Shown here piece after piece: positions 50,521 through 58,418 of a DNA stretch of 64,000 bases. Both the position numbers and the translations under genes were made by a program. A model generated the notes under the pieces. The model did not search any database. It was not told where the DNA came from and was given only the letters and a program-made list of their open reading frames with translations. Location of the stretch: positions 1-64,000 of the forward strand of contig CAIVDU010000104.1 of the NCBI GenBank assembly GCA_903904815.1, read 5' to 3'. The DNA is from an uncultured Armatimonadota bacterium (GTDB lineage Bacteria > Armatimonadota > Fimbriimonadia > Fimbriimonadales > Fimbriimonadaceae). Every line of letters begins with the position of its first letter. The stretch's first letter is position 1.

Positions 50521-51074
50521 TGCGTTCCTGGAGTCAGTATGGTGCAGCCCACCGGAGTTCCTCCGGTGGGGTTAGGGCTTTCGCCCCGAGACAAAGCGCT
50601 TAGGGCATCCCGAAGGTCATGAACCGTGGCGCGGCTCTGCCGTTGGCCGAGCGACAGATACAAGTTGTCAATCCGGCCAGCCCATACCCGACGCCCCAGA
50701 ACATCAAACAGGACGGCCTCCGGAACGATCTTAGCTCCACAAGCCGTTGCAAATCTCCGGCTCGAGTCGATCCATTTCGGGAGGGTGCTGAGGCCGAACT
50801 CCTTGGCATGCTGTTTGACCAGGGCCAACGTCAAGTCAGGTTCGGAATAGACAAGCTGCACGGATACTTTGCCCCGAAACGCCGAAGCGATTCTTGCGAT
50901 CTCGGGGGCATAGGTATTGCAAATAGGACAATCGTGATTGACAAAGACAAGGGCCAGTGGAGCCCCGATAGACTCTAGAATGGGATTGTGGCGACGGCCA
51001 TCCATGCCCACCACGTTCGCGGTGAGACTGAAGTTCATACAGATCAGAAAAAGCGCAGAAACCGTCATCGACAT
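50517..51074 (-). CDS. Redoxin (AhpC/TSA-like) protein, coupled to the cytochrome gene
   Basis: A 185-aa exported thioredoxin-fold protein: signal-like MSMTVSALFLICMNFSLTAN, then VFVNHDCPICNTYAPEIARI with the Cys49-Cys52 pair of the SCO/AhpC type, and IDNLYLSLGQRQSRATVHDL. The CPIC pair and the conserved context fit a periplasmic redox partner, for reduction of the copper or cysteines of the neighbouring protein. The stop codon overlaps the next start (ATGA), so the two are made together. Confidence 0.85.
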   Translation of the reverse strand: MSMTVSALFLICMNFSLTANVVGMDGRRHNPILESIGAPLALVFVNHDCPICNTYAPEIARIASAFRGKVSVQLVYSEPDLTLALVKQHAKEFGLSTLPKWIDSSRRFATACGAKIVPEAVLFDVLGRRVWAGRIDNLYLSLGQRQSRATVHDLRDALSALSRGESPNPTGGTPVGCTILTPGTQ

Positions 51075-51132
51075 CGCATGTGTTACCCGACGCTTACCCT
51101 AGCCTGAGGATTTCGGCCGTCACTGTTAACGA

Positions 51133-52365
51133 CTAGACCCACTCGCCGGCCCGCATGAGCGGTTCCGTGGTCCCATCCGCCGCAACGCCATCGACGTCGG
51201 TCTCCCCCGATCCGATCATCCAGTCCACGTGGATCAAGCTCTCGTTCATCCCTTGTCCCCTTTTCTCTTCATCCGTCAATTCACTACACCCCTCAAGCGT
51301 CTCCGCGTAGGCTTGGCCAAGAGCAATGTGGCTGGCCGCGTTTTCATCAAACAAGGTGTTGAAGTACATCAGGTTTGTTTGCGACACCGCCGAACTGTTG
51401 GGAACAAGGGCGACCTCCCCCAGGAAACGAGCCCCCGCATCGGTGTCGATCAGGCGAAGCAACTGCTCTTCGCCCTTTGCCGCCTTTGCCTTTACGACTT
51501 TGCCATTCTCGAATTCAACTTCAATCCCGTCAAGCACCGTCCCCCGCATGCTCAGCGGCTTGGTGCTCCGAACCACCCCATTGACTCGGTTCCGGTGAGG
51601 CATCGTGAACACCTCTTCAGTGGGCATGTTCGGAATACAGACCGCACCATTATCTGCCCTTAACCTCGCCGAGCACCAAAGGTGGCCATCCGCCAAACCG
51701 ACCGTTAGGTCCGTGCCTGGTCCAGTAAACCGAAGAGAATGGAATTGTCTCTCGTTGAGGTAGGCACTGCGACGTTCGAGTTCAGAACAGTGAGCATCCC
51801 AAGCCGCAATCGGATCCTCCTCGGTAACTCGCGTCGTCGCAAAAATGGCATCCCAAAGCTTGGCAATCGCTTCCGATTCCGAAACCTCGGGAAACACCAA
51901 CTTGGCCCAGGCGGGGGTTGCGTAGGGGACGCCGCACCAGTTGGCCTTGGCTTCCATGATCACATTCGACAGCTTCTTGGCCGCCTGCGCATGCGCTTTG
52001 CTCGAGGCTGCTACGAGCGAAGGGTCCACCTCCTTGAGCAGACCAGGGTTGCCTCCCGTAATTGAGAGGTAAGCGCCTCCCCCTTCAAGCATGCCGGCGA
52101 CTGCCTCGTGGAACCAACCAGCAGAGTATCCGATTGCCTCGGGGTTCCCGTTTCGATATCGAATCAAGGTTCCCTGCTCGTCCGAGTACTGAACGAACAC
52201 GTTCTTCGCACCTAACTTGTACGCCGACTCCTGGAGAAGACGAACAAACGGAGCAAAAGCGATGTCTCCGGAAATGATCAGTTCTTGACCTGGAAGGAGG
52301 CCGACGCCTGTTTGAACCGAGAGATTGGCCAACTTTGCCAAGTTGGCTTCGAAGGAGGAGGACAT
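51133..52365 (-). CDS. M29-family aminopeptidase
   Basis: A 410-aa cytoplasmic metallopeptidase of the AmpS/PepS/T-type. Ligand residues typical of M29 are seen: the Glu in NMPTEEVFTMPH, Glu in FLGEVALVPNSS, His in AASHIALGQAY, Asp-containing LIHVDWMIGSGETDVDGV. Length is usual. It frees N-terminal amino acids from peptides. The start (ATG 52365) has a GATAAT box six bases before it and no ribosome site, again suggesting a leaderless transcript. It is encoded downstream of the DinB pair. Confidence 0.9.
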   Translation of the reverse strand: MSSSFEANLAKLANLSVQTGVGLLPGQELIISGDIAFAPFVRLLQESAYKLGAKNVFVQYSDEQGTLIRYRNGNPEAIGYSAGWFHEAVAGMLEGGGAYLSITGGNPGLLKEVDPSLVAASSKAHAQAAKKLSNVIMEAKANWCGVPYATPAWAKLVFPEVSESEAIAKLWDAIFATTRVTEEDPIAAWDAHCSELERRSAYLNERQFHSLRFTGPGTDLTVGLADGHLWCSARLRADNGAVCIPNMPTEEVFTMPHRNRVNGVVRSTKPLSMRGTVLDGIEVEFENGKVVKAKAAKGEEQLLRLIDTDAGARFLGEVALVPNSSAVSQTNLMYFNTLFDENAASHIALGQAYAETLEGCSELTDEEKRGQGMNESLIHVDWMIGSGETDVDGVAADGTTEPLMRAGEWV

Positions 52366-52415
52366 GCGACTATTATCCCGCTTCTCGAAAAGCCACTCAA
52401 GGCGAGAGGTCTCGC

Positions 52416-52886
52416 CTAGTGCATGTCCTTGTCACCATAGAGCATTTGAATGTAAGCGATCTGTCCCTGATGGTAGTTGAAGTTCCAACGGGGATAATCC
52501 AGCATCTCCAGGACGGTGAAGTCTCGGCCGCCATCGTAGGGTAGCCACTTCGTCTCGGTGAATCGCTCCTCCGACATTGCTCGTACTGAGGTCTCAAACT
52601 TGGCGAACCTCTCCGCAAACTGCTTCTTCGCTTCATCGAGCGACCAAGAAGCCATCAGAGCCATCTGCGCTTCCATGTCCCCTTCTCCCGACGTTTGCGA
52701 ATCCCCGAACAAGAGATCGTAAGCCCAGGTGGGAGTCATCGCGAGTTCCCTAACGATGTTCAGCGTCGAGCGGACACCCTCAACCGGCTCCCAATCCAAC
52801 TTCTCCGTGGGCACAGCCTCCGCATATCGAAACGCTTGTTCTGCCGCCTCTTTAGCGGAATCTGCAATATAGTCAACAACCTTCAT
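52416..52886 (-). CDS. DinB family protein (copy 1)
   Basis: A 156-aa four-helix protein. ATG 52886 follows GGGGAGGAAAAAGAGA. The pattern of DinB/YfiT metal-binding helices is seen: TLNIVRELAMTPTWAYDLLF, the helix AKKQFAERFAKFETSVRA and the C-terminal RWNFNYHQGQIAYIQMLYGD, where His of NYHQGQ would bind metal. The first expected His (usually in HxxxxxxxW) is not obvious. Such proteins are thiol-dependent transferases or metal enzymes. It lies next to a second DinB gene. Confidence 0.78.
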   Translation of the reverse strand: MKVVDYIADSAKEAAEQAFRYAEAVPTEKLDWEPVEGVRSTLNIVRELAMTPTWAYDLLFGDSQTSGEGDMEAQMALMASWSLDEAKKQFAERFAKFETSVRAMSEERFTETKWLPYDGGRDFTVLEMLDYPRWNFNYHQGQIAYIQMLYGDKDMH

Positions 52887-52929
52887 TCTCTTTTTCCTCC
52901 CCGTAATCGGTGCTTGTCGTGAGTCCCAC

Positions 52930-53397
52930 TCAAGCGTCAATGTGTTCGTAGTAGTCCCAAGCTGGATCTGTAGCCAACCGTATATACGACACTTGGCCCG
53001 CGTGGAAATAGTCCTCCGAGGACAGGTGGCCGATCGCCTTTGCCGCCGGTTGCGCACTTCCCCATGCGCATGCCTCCGCATCCAAAGGGCCTCCGCCAAA
53101 CCGCTGTTCCAAGTAGCCGATCAGTTTCAGGTGGGATTCCTCCAAAAGGTCGAGCAACTTGTCGAAGTCCGTCTCAGACACCACCACCGCATCGTAATTG
53201 GGGTCCTCCCCGGTCTGAAACGACTCAAGGGCCGTTGTGTCGTCGATCACCAAATGCTGAAGCGTCTCGATGACGTTCTTGCATTCAGGGTAAGGCTTCC
53301 AAGTCAGCTGCTCAGCTGAGAGGCCTTCCAAATGCTTGAGAAAGTGGCGCCGGCTGCTTCGGACGCCTGCGATGAAGTCTTCAATCGTCAATGACAT
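52930..53397 (-). CDS. DinB family protein (copy 2)
   Basis: A 155-aa paralogue of the previous gene with the same fold: ETLQHLVIDDTTALESFQTG with the first His, and HLSSEDYFHAGQVSYIRLAT with the second His set. ATG 53397 lies behind GGAGAAC; the TTG further up is inside the ribosome site and is not used. The pair is probably cotranscribed (43 bases between them). Low identity, so an old duplication. Reaction unknown; bacillithiol- or mycothiol-type transferases belong to this superfamily. Confidence 0.8.
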   Translation of the reverse strand: MSLTIEDFIAGVRSSRRHFLKHLEGLSAEQLTWKPYPECKNVIETLQHLVIDDTTALESFQTGEDPNYDAVVVSETDFDKLLDLLEESHLKLIGYLEQRFGGGPLDAEACAWGSAQPAAKAIGHLSSEDYFHAGQVSYIRLATDPAWDYYEHIDA

Positions 53398-53584
53398 AGT
53401 TCTCCTCAACCATGCGCCTCTTTGCGGTTTTCCCTCAAACAGTGCACGCTTGTCTACATTATAAATGACAGAATCCGAAAATGTTTAGGGGAGGTCGAAA
53501 AAATCATCGGTATCTAGGCGCTCGTCTCTGGCGAGATCATGCTCGAACCTCAGCTCAGCGCTGCACACCGGTAAAGTTGAGACA
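53398..53584. other. Divergent intergenic region
   Basis: 187 bases between the DinB pair (minus) and the TlpA-like gene (plus). TAAAGT at 53572-53577 is the candidate -10 of the latter. Nothing else seen. Confidence 0.35.
53572..53577 (+). promoter_or_regulatory. TAAAGT box seven bases from the TlpA-like start
   Basis: TAAAGT is followed by TGAGACA and the ATG at 53585, the same spacing as at 13865 and 21960. Confidence 0.45.
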
Positions 53585-54445
53585 ATGAACAGCAGATTTC
53601 TCGCCGGAGTCGCGATCGCAGCCCTCGCTACTGGCCCGTTCGCGACCGCACTCCAGACTTCAGACGCCGAGAAACAGATCACCACTGAGATGAGGGGACT
53701 TCGTGGAATCTCTGACGCGGATCGTCCCGGCGCAACGAAAAAGCTTGCTCTGGCCATCCGGGCCCTCGCTCCCGGCCAGCGAAAAGTGGGTCTGGCCTAC
53801 TCATTGGCGAACCTGTCCACCGAAGGGGATTTTGGGAGGGACACGCTGCAAGCGGTGGCAACCACCCTTGCCGATGCCGTTCAAGAGACCCCCGAGCCGC
53901 CCGTGAAAGGTGAGCCCGCCGGCCCCTACATGGAACTTGCCCAACTGGAGTGGTTCGAACACGTTTCAGTGCGGCTCAAGGATGACCAGTTCGCCGCCGC
54001 CAAGTTGCAGCTTGCCAAAATCGAGAAAGCCCGGTCAAGCGTCGACTTCACGCTGAAGGACATCAGCGGAAACTCCTGGACGCTGTCTCGCCTCAAAGGC
54101 AAAGTCGTGGTCGTCAACTTCTGGGCAACTTGGTGCCCTCCATGTCGGAAAGAAATGCCAGATCTTGAAGCACTCTACGGCGAACTCAAATCTGAAGGAT
54201 TGGTGATCCTAGCAATCTCCGATGAAGAAAGCGCCACGGTTAGCAAGTTCATTGCCGACAAAGGCTACACGTACCCTATCCTCCTCGATCCAGGCCGAAA
54301 GGTCAACGAAGCCTATGCCATCGAGGGAATTCCGCACACATGCATTTACGACAGAAAGGGCAGGCTTGCCGCCGAATCAATCGACATGCGAACTCGTGGT
54401 CAATTCGTAAAGCTACTCGCCAAAGCGGGATTGACGGTTAAGTAG
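53585..54445 (+). CDS. TlpA-family thiol-disulphide oxidoreductase
   Basis: A 286-aa exported protein. Signal peptide MNSRFLAGVAIAALATGPFA. Residues about 25-150 form a helical N-terminal region of unknown role. The C-terminal thioredoxin domain (about 152-286) has FWATWCPPCRKEMPDLEAL (Cys184, Cys187) and the cis-Pro in IEGIPHTCIYD. It probably keeps cysteines of cytochrome c or other periplasmic proteins reduced, which fits the cytochrome protein nearby. A hairpin follows the stop. Confidence 0.88.
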   Translation: MNSRFLAGVAIAALATGPFATALQTSDAEKQITTEMRGLRGISDADRPGATKKLALAIRALAPGQRKVGLAYSLANLSTEGDFGRDTLQAVATTLADAVQETPEPPVKGEPAGPYMELAQLEWFEHVSVRLKDDQFAAAKLQLAKIEKARSSVDFTLKDISGNSWTLSRLKGKVVVVNFWATWCPPCRKEMPDLEALYGELKSEGLVILAISDEESATVSKFIADKGYTYPILLDPGRKVNEAYAIEGIPHTCIYDRKGRLAAESIDMRTRGQFVKLLAKAGLTVK

Positions 54446-54461
54446 AAACAGAATAGGAGCC

Positions 54462-54488
54462 GGGCCGCAATGCTCTCCCCTGCGGCCC
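54462..54488. terminator. Hairpin between convergent genes
   Basis: GGGCCGCA (54462-54469) pairs with TGCGGCCC (54481-54488) around an 11-base loop. It lies 17 bases after the TlpA-like stop and 22 before the convergent stop at 54511. Confidence 0.65.
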
Positions 54489-54510
54489 ATTGCCCCTGGT
54501 CGCTAACGCC

Positions 54511-55317
54511 TTACGGGGTCGTGCCAGAGAGGCCCGATCCGTTCGCCGTGTAGTTAGGATTAAAGGTTTCGGTGACCGTATATCCAGCCGAAGCTGCCGC
54601 CGTTGCGTCAAAGAATGGCTTAAGAGCGGCCACGACCACGTCCAGGCTCGTGACTCCGTACTTCTGCTCAAACACCACATTGTTCGGCGGACTGTTGGGA
54701 GCGGCAACTCCCGAGAGCCCCGTGCTGGAAGCAAGGCTGATGTCGTTCGCGGTGACCTTCGCCAAGGTCCTGTGCTCAGCCTCAACGCCGAGGATCTGAG
54801 CAGCCAGGACCTTGAGGGAAGGGGTCGAAAGCTGAGCCACACCAAGCAGATAGGCCGCAATGAACGCTTCTTCCAGGGTCACGATCGTATTAAAGGTCGT
54901 TGCCGGACCGCTTCCAGAAGTCGTAAACATCCCGGTCGGGAAGTAGTAGGTGAGAGGAGCGTCTGTTCCTCCCGTTGCGCTCTTCAGCAGATCGTAGTGG
55001 AACTTCTCTTCGTTAACCGCCGCATTGAAGTAAGCCTGATCCGACGCTGGCAGCGTCCCAAACAGCGGCGAAGCGATGAGTGAAGCATACATCGTCGTCG
55101 CAAGGGCCTCCGCAATCTTCGCCGCGCCAAGGATCTGCTGATCCAGAGTTGCCGCCGCGCCAGAGACTCCTGGACTGGTGCTGCCTCCGCAACCAGCTAA
55201 CAAGCCTACGCCGACGACGCCGGCGCTCGCCATTCCCATGCCCTTCAGGAAGCTGCGTCGCCCCAGTCCCTCGGCCCCGTCGTTGACTCCAATGAGTGAT
55301 TCCAGAATCTGTTTCAA
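54511..55317 (-). CDS. TAT-exported ferritin-like lipoprotein
   Basis: A 268-aa protein starting with TTG 55317 behind GAAGAGGAGATCAAAT. The twin-arginine signal RRSFLKGMGMASAGVVGVGL leads to a lipobox LLAGCGG. Residues about 57-215 match the ferritin-like domain of exported proteins: ILGAAKIAEALATTMYASLI, VNEEKFHYDLLKSA with Glu and His, LEEAFIAAYLLGVAQ and VEAEHRTLAKV. These Glu/His residues form a diiron site. The C-terminus is NG-rich. Probably a folded metal-carrying lipoprotein in the periplasm; substrate unknown. Confidence 0.83.
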   Translation of the reverse strand: MKQILESLIGVNDGAEGLGRRSFLKGMGMASAGVVGVGLLAGCGGSTSPGVSGAAATLDQQILGAAKIAEALATTMYASLIASPLFGTLPASDQAYFNAAVNEEKFHYDLLKSATGGTDAPLTYYFPTGMFTTSGSGPATTFNTIVTLEEAFIAAYLLGVAQLSTPSLKVLAAQILGVEAEHRTLAKVTANDISLASSTGLSGVAAPNSPPNNVVFEQKYGVTSLDVVVAALKPFFDATAAASAGYTVTETFNPNYTANGSGLSGTTP

Positions 55318-55471
55318 ATTTGATCTCCTCTTCTCAGGTCAGGGCCTAAACCCTTGTGATAAGAGTGTGCTTCTGCCCGGCGGAGATGACCAGATCAAAA
55401 CCTGATCATTTATCGCTCAAGTTTGATCAGACGGGTCGCCTTAGGCTGGTAGAACACCTGGAGTAGCGCTC

Positions 55472-56557
55472 ATGAACTTATTCGCAATCACCCTATGTCT
55501 CACTGCCGCTCTGGGACCGAATCACTCGCAACTTGCCATCCATCCCGAGTTCAGGGTCTCAGGATCTGCGGAAGGGGTCACCCTGACCTTGGTCTCGTCC
55601 CCAGGCCCCGTCGCTCTTTCAGCTAGCGACTACCGTGTTTATCGCGGCACAACGCCTCACTTCCTCGCCAACAAGAACACACTGGTTGCTTATGTGAAGG
55701 CTCCCACTGGGACGATCATTAAGGACACTACGGTCAAGTCACACCCCGGAACCATCTACTACTACAAGGTCGAAGAGCTGCCAGAGGGTGGCCAGCCCTC
55801 ATACCTCGTTCCTGTAGGTTTGAATCCACTACGGTCTTCGGATATGGTTTCCGCCGCCGTCGTGGTCCCGTTTCCTCCACTGAACGTGGTGTTCATCGGA
55901 GATAGCATCACCGAGGGAGGATGGATTCACAGCCCCGACCAAAACGCGTGTGAAGCTTGTGCCCACTCTCTTGCGCTCGGGCCCCAACCACGCAAGGTGT
56001 TTTTCTCGAACCAGGGCCACAGCGGTCACACGACCAAGGACTATCTCCCCGGTGGCCAGGATATGTCGAACGCCGAGGCGGCGGCCCGGAGCCTTTCGGC
56101 TAACAACCCAGGAGAGTTGATCTTTTCGATCATGCTCGGCACCAACGATAGCGCCAATATCGGTCCGAACGGCGCCCCCGCGAATGCGGATCAGTATGAG
56201 AAGAATCTCCGCGCTACTGTAAAGCAGTTACTCGTCGATTTTCCGACGAGCAAGGTCGTCATCCATCGCCCCATCTGGTACAGCTCCAACACTCACAACG
56301 GAGCGACCTACGAAGAGGAAGGACTGGAGAGGCTGACAAGCTACTTCCCCGTCGTCGCTTCCTTCCCTAAGCACTTCCCAAGAGGAAAGGTCTTCCTAGG
56401 AGATACACGCGGATACGATTACTTCGCCTCGAACTATCTCTCAACTCTCAGAATTGAAAACGGGCGAAACGGCACGTTCTATCTCCACCCGAACCCAGCG
56501 GGAGCGCTCGACTTAGGTCAACTCTGGGCCCAGGCGATCCTTCGAGTGATCCCATAA
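55472..56557 (+). CDS. SGNH/GDSL hydrolase, exported
   Basis: A 361-aa protein with a signal peptide (MNLFAITLCLTAALG), an N-terminal FnIII-like domain (FRVSGSAEGVTLTLVSSPGP) to about residue 120 and a SGNH domain from about 140: block I FIGDSITEGGW with Ser, block II Gly in NQGHSGHTT, block III MLGTNDSAN with Asn and block V HPNPAG with His near the end. Such enzymes act as esterases on sugar acetyl groups or lipids. ATG 55472 follows GGAGTAGCGCTC. Confidence 0.87.
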   Translation: MNLFAITLCLTAALGPNHSQLAIHPEFRVSGSAEGVTLTLVSSPGPVALSASDYRVYRGTTPHFLANKNTLVAYVKAPTGTIIKDTTVKSHPGTIYYYKVEELPEGGQPSYLVPVGLNPLRSSDMVSAAVVVPFPPLNVVFIGDSITEGGWIHSPDQNACEACAHSLALGPQPRKVFFSNQGHSGHTTKDYLPGGQDMSNAEAAARSLSANNPGELIFSIMLGTNDSANIGPNGAPANADQYEKNLRATVKQLLVDFPTSKVVIHRPIWYSSNTHNGATYEEEGLERLTSYFPVVASFPKHFPRGKVFLGDTRGYDYFASNYLSTLRIENGRNGTFYLHPNPAGALDLGQLWAQAILRVIP

Positions 56558-56605
56558 TCAAACCCATCCCAACGAATCGAACCGATTGACCGTAAGAGAA
56601 AGACA

Positions 56606-58276
56606 ATGTCCACCGACGATCTATCCCTCCTAAGTGATAAAACGGCGAAGGATGCCCGGCATGCCATGGCATTCCCCAACCTTACTCAGCCGCAAATCGA
56701 TGCCCTGAGACCGTTTGGACGAGAAATTCACCTAGAAGAAGGCCAGTTCGCTTGGACCGCTGGTGACCCCAACGTCTGCATGTTCGTCGTGCTAGCTGGT
56801 GAGATGAAAATCCACGTCGGCAAGGCGGGGGACGTCATTACCAGCCATGGAGAGGGGAGCTTTTCCGGTGACATCGACGTGATGACCGGTCGCCCAACCA
56901 TCGTCAGTGGAGTCGCGGGCACGAAGCTCAAACTGCTCGAAGTACCGGGCGAGTGCGTCCGAAACATCGTGGCTGAACAGCCAGCCCTTGGCGAAGTCAT
57001 TCTCAGAGCCTTCCTCTTGCGACGAAATATGCTGCAAGAAAGCTCAAGTGCTGGTCCCCTTGTTGTTGGTTCGCGTTTCTCGCCGGCAACACTTCGAATT
57101 CGAGAGTTTCTCGCCCGGAATCGGTATCCGCACGTCTGGGAGGACGTTGAAGAAAACCCCGACACCACTCAGGTGCTGGAAGAGTTTCACGTCACTCCCC
57201 AAGATATCCCGGTCGTGATCCTTCCCAACGGTGACCTCGTAAAGTCACCGTCGAATGCCGAACTCGCGGAAGCCCTCGGAATCAATCGTCCAATCGAATC
57301 CAAGCTGCACGACGTCGTCATCGTGGGCGCAGGTCCGGCCGGGCTCGCGGCCAGCGTCTACGCGGCCAGCGAAGGACTTTCCACGCTCCTCGTCGATACC
57401 AACGGCGCCGGTGGTCAAGCCGGAACCAGCAGCCGGATCGAGAACTACATGGGCTTTCCAACCGGGCTTAGCGGACAGGACCTTGCCGACCGAGCGGTGG
57501 CCCAGGCCGAGCGGTTCGGAGCGCAGATGATCGTTCCCGCGCTCGTGACCGACATCACTTGTTCTCAACATGGGGGTCACGACGTCATGATCGAGGGCCG
57601 AGACCCCGTCTCAACCCGGTGCGTGATTCTCGCGCCCGGCGCGAGCTATCGAAAGCTCGACGTCGATGATCAAACTCGTTTCGAAGGACGAGGGATCTTT
57701 TACGCATGCACCAACGTTGAGCGAATCCTTTGCCGTGACGATACGGTTGCCGTCGTGGGAGCCGGTAACTCCGCTGGACAGGCGGCCGTCTTCATGTCGG
57801 ATCACGCTAGGCGCGTCCTACTCGTGGTCAGAGGCGACGATCTCCGAAAGACGATGTCCTCGTATCTGGCCCAGCGCATAGAGCATTCGGACAAGATAAC
57901 CGTCATCCTCAATGCAGAGATCTGTTCCCTCGAAGGGCAAGACGCCCTGGAGTCCGCCACGATCGTTGATCGAAAGACGGGCAGGTCCATTCGAGAAGAG
58001 TTGTCGGGCATTTTCGTCATGATCGGGGCCGTTCCCCACACTTCTTGGTTACCGGACGCGATTGAACGCGATGAAAAGGGATTTATCCTCACCGGCCCCG
58101 CCCTGGTTCAGAAAGGACTGTGGAAGCTCAATCGTCCTCCCCTCTTCCTTGAGACCTCGTGCCCCGGAGTGTTCGCCGTAGGCGATGCTCGCGCGAATTC
58201 CGTAAAAAGAGTTGCGTCCGCGGTCGGCGAAGGCTCGATGTCCGTCGCATTCGTCCACGAGTATTTAGCGATGTAG
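56606..58276 (+). CDS. cNMP-binding / thioredoxin-fold / flavoprotein disulphide-reductase-like protein
   Basis: A 556-aa three-domain protein. Residues about 24-135 form a cyclic-nucleotide-binding domain with GSFSGDIDVMTGRPTIVSG as the phosphate cassette. Residues about 160-225 form a glutaredoxin/thioredoxin-like fold without the Cys pair (LRIREFLARNRYPHVWED; IPVVILPNGDLV). Residues 237-556 are thioredoxin-reductase-like: FAD motif VGAGPAG (240-246), NADPH motif GAGNSAG (385-391). The redox CxxC of true thioredoxin reductases is missing: the site reads YACTNVERIL. So it is an FAD/NAD(P)H oxidoreductase of a reductase-like subgroup with a ligand-sensing head. It lies 142 bases before the Mg2+ ATPase. 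Confidence 0.9.
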   Translation: MSTDDLSLLSDKTAKDARHAMAFPNLTQPQIDALRPFGREIHLEEGQFAWTAGDPNVCMFVVLAGEMKIHVGKAGDVITSHGEGSFSGDIDVMTGRPTIVSGVAGTKLKLLEVPGECVRNIVAEQPALGEVILRAFLLRRNMLQESSSAGPLVVGSRFSPATLRIREFLARNRYPHVWEDVEENPDTTQVLEEFHVTPQDIPVVILPNGDLVKSPSNAELAEALGINRPIESKLHDVVIVGAGPAGLAASVYAASEGLSTLLVDTNGAGGQAGTSSRIENYMGFPTGLSGQDLADRAVAQAERFGAQMIVPALVTDITCSQHGGHDVMIEGRDPVSTRCVILAPGASYRKLDVDDQTRFEGRGIFYACTNVERILCRDDTVAVVGAGNSAGQAAVFMSDHARRVLLVVRGDDLRKTMSSYLAQRIEHSDKITVILNAEICSLEGQDALESATIVDRKTGRSIREELSGIFVMIGAVPHTSWLPDAIERDEKGFILTGPALVQKGLWKLNRPPLFLETSCPGVFAVGDARANSVKRVASAVGEGSMSVAFVHEYLAM

Positions 58277-58418
58277 ACTCAAAAGAAGAGCCGTCGCCGA
58301 CTCAACGCCCTAGTCTGTGGGAATAGGGTCCGACAAGCTCGCTTCTCGGACCTCCAACCCTACCGGAGAATGTTGTACTCTTCCCTTCGGAACCCGGATT
58401 CTGCAATGCGGATTCGAA
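58277..58418. other. Upstream region of the Mg2+ ATPase gene
   Basis: 142 bases between the stop of the flavoprotein gene and the ATPase start. I looked for an M-box (ykoK) Mg2+ riboswitch and did not find its conserved parts. Some short stems are possible. Confidence 0.35.

Noticed and set aside
58277-58418. M-box Mg2+ riboswitch before the Mg2+ ATPase gene
   Set aside because: The conserved parts of the M-box were not found.
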